A stretch of DNA of 18,337 nt from contig DASXAQ010000112.1 in the NCBI GenBank assembly GCA_036406615.1, positions 1 to 18,337 of the forward strand. Reading direction: 5' to 3'. Source of the stretch: DASXAQ01 sp036406615 (GTDB lineage: Bacteria; Actinomycetota; UBA4738). The translations under genes were made by a program, and so were the position numbers. Every line of letters starts with the position of its first letter. Within the stretch, counting starts at the first letter, position 1. Of this stretch, positions 14,429 through 18,337 are shown one piece after another. The notes beneath the pieces were generated by a model. The model did not search any database and was not told the DNA's origin. It was given only the letters and a program-made list of their open reading frames with translations.

Positions 14429-14499
14429 GATCAGGTGGATCCGATCAGGTGGATCCGATCAGGTGGATCCCGAGCAGGCTGATCCGAGCAGGCTGATCC
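14429..14499. repeat. Five-unit 14-bp tandem repeat between convergent genes
   Basis: Three exact copies of GATCAGGTGGATCC (14429-14442, 14443-14456, 14457-14470) are followed, after one extra C, by two exact copies of a variant, GAGCAGGCTGATCC (14472-14485, 14486-14499). The array fills almost the whole gap between the MoaD-like stop and the cysH stop. It contains GGATCC palindromes able to pair between units, so it could fold as a terminator. Exactness suggests recent expansion. Confidence 0.95.
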
Positions 14500-14500
14500 G

Positions 14501-15277
14501 TCAATTGGTGTCGGCCGGCTCGGACGGGCGTTCGAGGTCGACGATCGCGTCGTCCTGCCTGCGGGACTCCGGTACGTGGATCCCGCACTCCACCTTGTTC
14601 TGCCCGGACCAGCGGCCGGCGCGTTCGTCCTCGCCGGGGAACACCATGCGGGTGCACGGCGCGCAGCCGATCGACTCGTAGCCCAGGTCGTACAGGGGGT
14701 TGCGCGGGAGGTCGTGCTCCCTCAGGTACGCCCACGCGTCCCGTCGCGTCCAGTTGGCGATGGGGTTGATCTTCACCACCACGCCCGTGTCGTCGACCTC
14801 CTGCTGGCTCACGATCTGGGAGCCGCGGCGCGTCCAGGACGAGTCCCGCCGCATCGAGGTGATCCAGCCGTCGAGGCCCCGCAGCGCCCGGCGCCACGGG
14901 ATCACCTTGTTGAGCTCGCAGCACAGGTGCGGGTCGCGTTCGTACAGCCGCGGGCCGTACTTGGCCGCCTGTGAGTCCACCGTGTGGTCGCCGGTCAGGT
15001 CGACCACATTCAGGTCCAGGAGCTCGGTCAGCCGTTCCTTGAACGCCAGCGTCTCGGCGAAGTGGAACCCGGTCTCGAGGAACAGGATGGGGACGTCCGG
15101 CCGGACCTCGATGGCCATGTGGATCACGCAGGTCCCCTCCGCCTGGAACGCGGAGGCGATCGCGACCCGCTGCAACCCGGACTCCTCCAGGGCCCACCGG
15201 ATGATCTCCCTGGGTTCGGCCTGCTCGAAACGACGATTCAGGTCGCGAACGAGGTCCTCGGCCAGCAGCGTCTGCAT
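14501..15277 (-). CDS. cysH: Assimilatory adenylylsulfate (APS) reductase
   Basis: This 258-residue protein reduces APS to sulfite using thioredoxin. The pair C119-C120 (HLCCELNK), C205 and C208 (IGCAPCTR) form the four-cysteine set that binds [4Fe-4S], marking the APS-using rather than the PAPS-using enzyme. The catalytic cysteine is C231 in the C-terminal ECGIH. N-terminal SAFQAEGTC and FLETGFHFAET are the nucleotide-loop motifs. AAGGAG lies four bases before the ATG. It is divergent from sat, which makes its substrate, and shares a 146-bp promoter region with it. No sulfite reductase or APS kinase is in the window. Confidence 0.96.
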   Translation of the reverse strand: MQTLLAEDLVRDLNRRFEQAEPREIIRWALEESGLQRVAIASAFQAEGTCVIHMAIEVRPDVPILFLETGFHFAETLAFKERLTELLDLNVVDLTGDHTVDSQAAKYGPRLYERDPHLCCELNKVIPWRRALRGLDGWITSMRRDSSWTRRGSQIVSQQEVDDTGVVVKINPIANWTRRDAWAYLREHDLPRNPLYDLGYESIGCAPCTRMVFPGEDERAGRWSGQNKVECGIHVPESRRQDDAIVDLERPSEPADTN

Positions 15278-15345
15278 TGCGCTCCTTGGGGAAGGGGTCG
15301 GCTGGATACCGGCGCTCTCGAGCCCCGGCCGGCGGGTGTCCGGGG

Positions 15346-15363
15346 AGTATACCCAGCTATGCT
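15346..15363. promoter_or_regulatory. Closely spaced divergent -10 elements of cysH and sat
   Basis: TATACT on the minus strand (15346-15351) and TATGCT on the plus strand (15358-15363) are the best -10 matches in the 146-bp gap, six bases apart. They predict leaders of roughly 60 nt for cysH and 55 nt for sat. -35 elements are poor. A regulator bound here would control both genes. A short CCCGA-AA-TCGGG stem lies in the sat leader. No S-box or SAM-IV riboswitch is recognisable. Confidence 0.5.
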
Positions 15364-15423
15364 ACGTGCACTCCAGGACCCGAAATCGGGTTCTTCAACG
15401 CGAAACGACCAAAGGAGTTGATC

Positions 15424-16602
15424 ATGTCGTCGACCGAGACCATCGCTCCCCATGGGGGGTCGCTGGTGAATCTCCTGCTCTCCGGCGCCGAGGCCGACCG
15501 CGCCGCCGAGGAGGCCTCGCTGCTGCCCCAGGTGGTGGTCAGCCCGCGCGAGCTGTCGGACCTCGAGATGCTGGCCATCGGGGCGTTGTCGCCGCTGACG
15601 GGGTTCGTCGGGGAGGGCGACTACCGCTCGGTGCTCGACACGATGCGCCTGCAGTCCGGGTTGGCCTGGACGATCCCGGTGACGCTGTCGCTCAGCCAGG
15701 AGCAGGTCGACGGCATCGAGGGCGCCGCGGCCGTGGCCCTTGCGCCGCGCGAGGGCGCCGCGCCGCTGGCGATCCTGGAGGTGGAAGAGGTCTTCAAGCG
15801 CGACCGCGAGGGCGAGGCGCTCGGCGTGTTCGGGACTACCGAGCTCGAACACCCCGGCGTGCGGGCGCTGCACGAAGCGGGCGACTTCTGCGCGGCCGGA
15901 GCCGTCCGCGTCATCCGCCTGCCCGAGCACGACGACTTCCGCGAGTACCGACTGACGCCGGCCCAGACGCGGGCCGCGTTCGCCGAGCGCGGCTGGCAAC
16001 GGGTCGTGGGCTTCCAGACCCGCAACCCGATCCACCGCGCGCACGAGTACATCCAGAAGTGCGCGCTCGAGATCGTGGACGGCCTGCTGGTGCACCCGCT
16101 GGTGGGTGCCACGAAGGGCGACGATGTCCCCGCGGACGTGCGAATGCGCTGCTACGAGGCGCTGTTCGACGGCTACTACCCGAAGGACCGGGCGATGATC
16201 TCGGTCTTCCCGGCCGCCATGCGCTACGCGGGCCCGAAAGAGGCCATCTGGCACGCGATCGCGCGCAAGAACTACGGGTGCACGCACTTCATCATCGGAC
16301 GCGACCACGCGGGCGTCGGCAGCTACTACGGCACGTACGACGCCCAGAAGATCTTCGAGGAGTTCGGTCCCGACGAGCTCGGCATCACGCCGTTGAAGTT
16401 CGAGCACTCCTTCTGGTGCAACCGCTGCGAGGGAATGGGGTCGCCGAAGACGTGCCCGCACGGCGAGGACGACCGTGTCTCGCTGTCCGGCACGAAGGTC
16501 CGCGAGATGCTCCGCGCCGGCCAGAAGCCGCCGCAGGAGTTCTCCCGGCCTGAGGTCGCGCAGATCCTGATCGACGCGATGCGGGGTTCCGCCGCCGAGT
16601 AG
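15424..16602 (+). CDS. sat: Sulfate adenylyltransferase (ATP sulfurylase)
   Basis: Sat makes adenylylsulfate (APS) and pyrophosphate from sulfate and ATP. At 392 residues it is the single-chain Sat/MET3 type rather than the CysD/CysN heterodimer. Active-site motifs are QTRNPIHRAH at 198-207, GRDHAGVGSYYG at 292-303 and VSLSGTKVREML near the C-terminus. A FWCNRC...TCPHG cysteine/histidine cluster matches the zinc-binding insert of bacterial Sat. No APS kinase domain is fused. AAGGAG at 15412-15417 lies six bases before the ATG. It pairs functionally with divergent cysH. Only 37 bp separate it from the next gene, so read-through is possible. Confidence 0.97.
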   Translation: MSSTETIAPHGGSLVNLLLSGAEADRAAEEASLLPQVVVSPRELSDLEMLAIGALSPLTGFVGEGDYRSVLDTMRLQSGLAWTIPVTLSLSQEQVDGIEGAAAVALAPREGAAPLAILEVEEVFKRDREGEALGVFGTTELEHPGVRALHEAGDFCAAGAVRVIRLPEHDDFREYRLTPAQTRAAFAERGWQRVVGFQTRNPIHRAHEYIQKCALEIVDGLLVHPLVGATKGDDVPADVRMRCYEALFDGYYPKDRAMISVFPAAMRYAGPKEAIWHAIARKNYGCTHFIIGRDHAGVGSYYGTYDAQKIFEEFGPDELGITPLKFEHSFWCNRCEGMGSPKTCPHGEDDRVSLSGTKVREMLRAGQKPPQEFSRPEVAQILIDAMRGSAAE

Positions 16603-16639
16603 TCGGCCCGCCTCCCGGGGCGCGGCGGCCCGAGGTGAC

Positions 16640-17443
16640 GTGCCGTCCGGCACCTTGCCCGCGGGCCCCGCCACCCGCAAGATGCTCGGGATGAGGTCCC
16701 GGGCTGGGGCGGCGGTGGGGGTTGTGGTTCTGGCGGTCGCGGCAGCGCTCGCCGCGTGGTCCGCGGTCCCGTCGTCCGCTGCGACCCCGACGCCTTCCCC
16801 GTCGCCGGTGGCTTCGCCGGGATCGCCATCCTCGGGCCTGGGGGCGGCCGGGCACGCGACGGGCGAGCTGGCGAAGGACCGGGTCGTGACCGTCACCGTG
16901 TCGGCGCACGACGACGGCGGGTGGCAGGCGATCACCGACGTCGACATCCTGCTCAGCCTTCGCGGCCGGACGCTCGACCAGGTCACGCTCGATCCCGCGC
17001 ACGTGACCATCACGGTGATCGGGACCGCGCAGCCGCAGCCGGCGGGCCTCGGGGGGACGCTCCGCGGGCCGTACTTCGAGGTGAACACGTCGTCGGTCGG
17101 CCTGTCGGCCAAATCCGAGAACTTCCGCGCCGTGGTGCCGATCCGGCTGCTCGCCGACCCGCCGTCGGGGGCCCGGCTGCTGCTGTCGGTCACGAACGCG
17201 TCCCTCGACACGGTGGGCCCGATGCCGCTCGGGCCGCCGGTCGTTCCCGACCAGGGGCTGACGTGGAGCACGCTCCTGCTGGCGGTGCTGATCGCGCTCG
17301 TCGCCGGGGGACTGGTGGGGAACCTGTTCTCGTCGCGGCGCCGGCGTCCCGAGCGCCTGTCCGTCTACCGGGCCGTCGAGCAGCGCATGGCGGGCACCAC
17401 TGCGGCGCCCCACGATCGCGAACCCGAGGGCGGGCACCGGTGA
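16640..17443 (+). CDS. Secreted single-pass membrane protein, unknown function
   Basis: I do not recognise a family. From GTG 16640 it is 267 residues: a hydrophobic signal segment (GAAVGVVVLAVAAALAAW), a Pro/Ser/Thr linker (ATPTPSPSPVASPGSPS), an extracytoplasmic domain rich in alternating Val/Thr (VVTVTVSAHD, HVTITVIG) that suggests an Ig-like beta sandwich, a transmembrane helix (TLLLAVLIALVAGGLVG), then SSRRRR and a short basic tail in the cytoplasm. The start is uncertain: GAGG lies four bases before GTG 16640, while ATGs at 16682 and 16691 give a more compact signal peptide. It overlaps the metalloprotease start as GTGA, so the two products are probably made together and may interact at the membrane. 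Confidence 0.75.
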   Translation: MPSGTLPAGPATRKMLGMRSRAGAAVGVVVLAVAAALAAWSAVPSSAATPTPSPSPVASPGSPSSGLGAAGHATGELAKDRVVTVTVSAHDDGGWQAITDVDILLSLRGRTLDQVTLDPAHVTITVIGTAQPQPAGLGGTLRGPYFEVNTSSVGLSAKSENFRAVVPIRLLADPPSGARLLLSVTNASLDTVGPMPLGPPVVPDQGLTWSTLLLAVLIALVAGGLVGNLFSSRRRRPERLSVYRAVEQRMAGTTAAPHDREPEGGHR

Positions 17444-18337
17444 GCTTGGGAGGCGTCTACGCCTTGGCGGAGCGGGCCGCGGCCTCGGCGGAACCCGATG
17501 AGGGGATCGACCTGGAGGCGTCGCTGGCCGAACGGCTGGAGCCCGAGGCCTGGCGCCCGGCCCTCGCGGACGACATCGAGGTGAAGGACTTCAGGCTGCG
17601 GTGGGGTTCGAGCTACACGATGATCGCCAACCCTCGGGACCTGGTGCACTTCCGCCTCGACCCCGACGACGCGTCCATCGTCAAGCTGCTGGACGGGACG
17701 CGAACCCTGCAGGAGATCGTGGTCGAGCGCCTGCGCGAGTCGGGGGAGCTGGAGGTCGCGCAGGTGGCCATGCTGGTCCGGGAGCTCGAGGCCGCGAACT
17801 TCCTGCGGACGCGCTACCTGGACGTGTACGGCGAGCTGCGCGAGGCGCTGGACCCGGCCTCGACCGCGCGCAAGAAGGCGCGCGAGTTCACCCGCACCCT
17901 GTCGATCGACTGGAAGGACGCCGACCGGCTCGTGTCCTGGCTGTACCGCCGCGGCCTGAAGGTGTTCTTCCGGCCGGCCGTCGCGGCCGCGTCCGGCCTG
18001 GTGGCGGTCGCCGGCCTGGTCGCGTTCGTCGACCTGGTGGCGTCCGGGCGCTTCGACCTGACCGGGAGATCCCTGCTGTTGGGGCTCGTGGTCCTGTTCG
18101 TCCTTGACTACTTCATGGTGTTCGTGCACGAGCTCGGGCACGCGCTCGTCCTGACCCACAATGGGCGGCGCATCAAGAGCGCGGGCTTCATGATCTATTT
18201 CGGCTCGCCCGCGTTCTTCGTCGACTCCTCGGACAGCCTCATGATGGGCCGACGCCAGGAGATCCTCTCGTCGTTCGCCGGCCCGTACGCGCAGCTGATC
18301 GTGGGAGGCGCGTCGTCGCTGATCGCGCTCGCGTTCC
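17440..18337 (+). CDS. PqqD-like domain fused to M50-type membrane zinc metalloprotease (partial)
   Basis: The frame is open from GTG 17440 to the window end, giving 299 residues. Residues about 50-130 resemble a PqqD-type winged helix, the RiPP-recognition fold: YTMIANPRDLVHFRL, then IVKLLDGTRTLQEIV and LVRELEAANFL. Two hydrophobic segments follow (about 183-200 and 211-228). Directly after the second is HELGH at 230-234, a HExxH zinc site, then FFVDSSDSLMMGRRQEIL and AGPYAQL, typical of M50 proteins annotated as peptide zinc metalloproteases (YydH-like). Such proteins accompany peptide modification or export genes. The remaining helices are beyond the window. No precursor peptide is visible here. 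Confidence 0.85.
   Translation, partial: MSLGGVYALAERAAASAEPDEGIDLEASLAERLEPEAWRPALADDIEVKDFRLRWGSSYTMIANPRDLVHFRLDPDDASIVKLLDGTRTLQEIVVERLRESGELEVAQVAMLVRELEAANFLRTRYLDVYGELREALDPASTARKKAREFTRTLSIDWKDADRLVSWLYRRGLKVFFRPAVAAASGLVAVAGLVAFVDLVASGRFDLTGRSLLLGLVVLFVLDYFMVFVHELGHALVLTHNGRRIKSAGFMIYFGSPAFFVDSSDSLMMGRRQEILSSFAGPYAQLIVGGASSLIALAF

Noticed and set aside
14429..14499. CRISPR array or attachment site
   Set aside because: Units are 14 bp, directly adjacent with no spacers, and no cas, integrase or tRNA gene is nearby.
15364..15423. SAM or other sulfur riboswitch in the sat leader
   Set aside because: The leader is only about 55 nt, with one very short stem and none of the conserved core I know for S-box, SAM-II or SAM-IV.
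16603..16639. Terminator between sat and the secreted protein
   Set aside because: Only short, imperfect GC pairings are visible in the 37 bases, so I could not support a hairpin.
15238..17271. Minus-strand open frame of 677 codons opposite sat and the secreted protein
   Set aside because: It overlaps sat and part of cysH on known coding sequence and has no recognisable domain or ribosome site.

Overview
The window is very GC-rich with strongly G/C-ending codons. It carries an actinobacterial nitrogen-control set: a GlnE adenylyltransferase flanked by two type I glutamine synthetases, with an OmpR-type GlnR-like regulator next to one of them. Several genes appear to have leaderless starts. 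Together these suggest a high-GC actinomycetote, probably a deep-branching or uncultured lineage, since gene order only partly matches Streptomyces or Mycobacterium. I see no rRNA, tRNA, CRISPR array, insertion sequence or phage gene.

Layout. 1-5642 is a minus-strand block: a GMC-type long-chain alcohol oxidase cut by the window edge, glutamine-dependent NAD synthetase (nadE) coupled to it by an ATGA overlap, a small histidine-rich hemerythrin-like protein, a secreted PhoX/DUF839-like protein and a GNAT acetyltransferase. 5671-13322 is the nitrogen island: a GSI-alpha type glnA (minus), glnE (plus) coupled to an alkaline-phosphatase-superfamily phosphodiesterase (plus), the adenylylatable GSI-beta glnA (minus) and a glnR-like gene (minus). 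13368-14425 holds an alpha/beta hydrolase overlapping a MoaD-like ubiquitin-fold protein. A 14-bp tandem repeat fills the gap before 14501-16602, a divergent assimilatory sulfate pair (cysH and sat). 16640-18337 holds a secreted single-pass membrane protein overlapping a PqqD-like/M50 zinc metalloprotease that runs off the window.

How the genes fit together. GlnA (11120-12553) makes glutamine and keeps the adenylylation tyrosine that GlnE modifies. The other GlnA lacks that site. Both glnA promoters carry the same composite element, an 8-mer GAATTAAC followed exactly 32 nt later by TACGCT, with further half-sites at 11-bp steps. This resembles a GlnR box, and a GlnR-like gene lies beside one of them. 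Sat activates sulfate to APS and CysH reduces APS to sulfite. The MoaD-like protein is a possible sulfur carrier, but its GG tail is masked by two extra residues.

The most notable signals are the matched glnA promoters, a predicted leaderless 8-codon reading frame overlapping the glnE start, the MoaD-like GGSG tail, the tandem repeats, the glnE-phosphodiesterase coupling and the PqqD-like/M50 protease with its secreted partner. All were read by eye; no database search or alignment was run.
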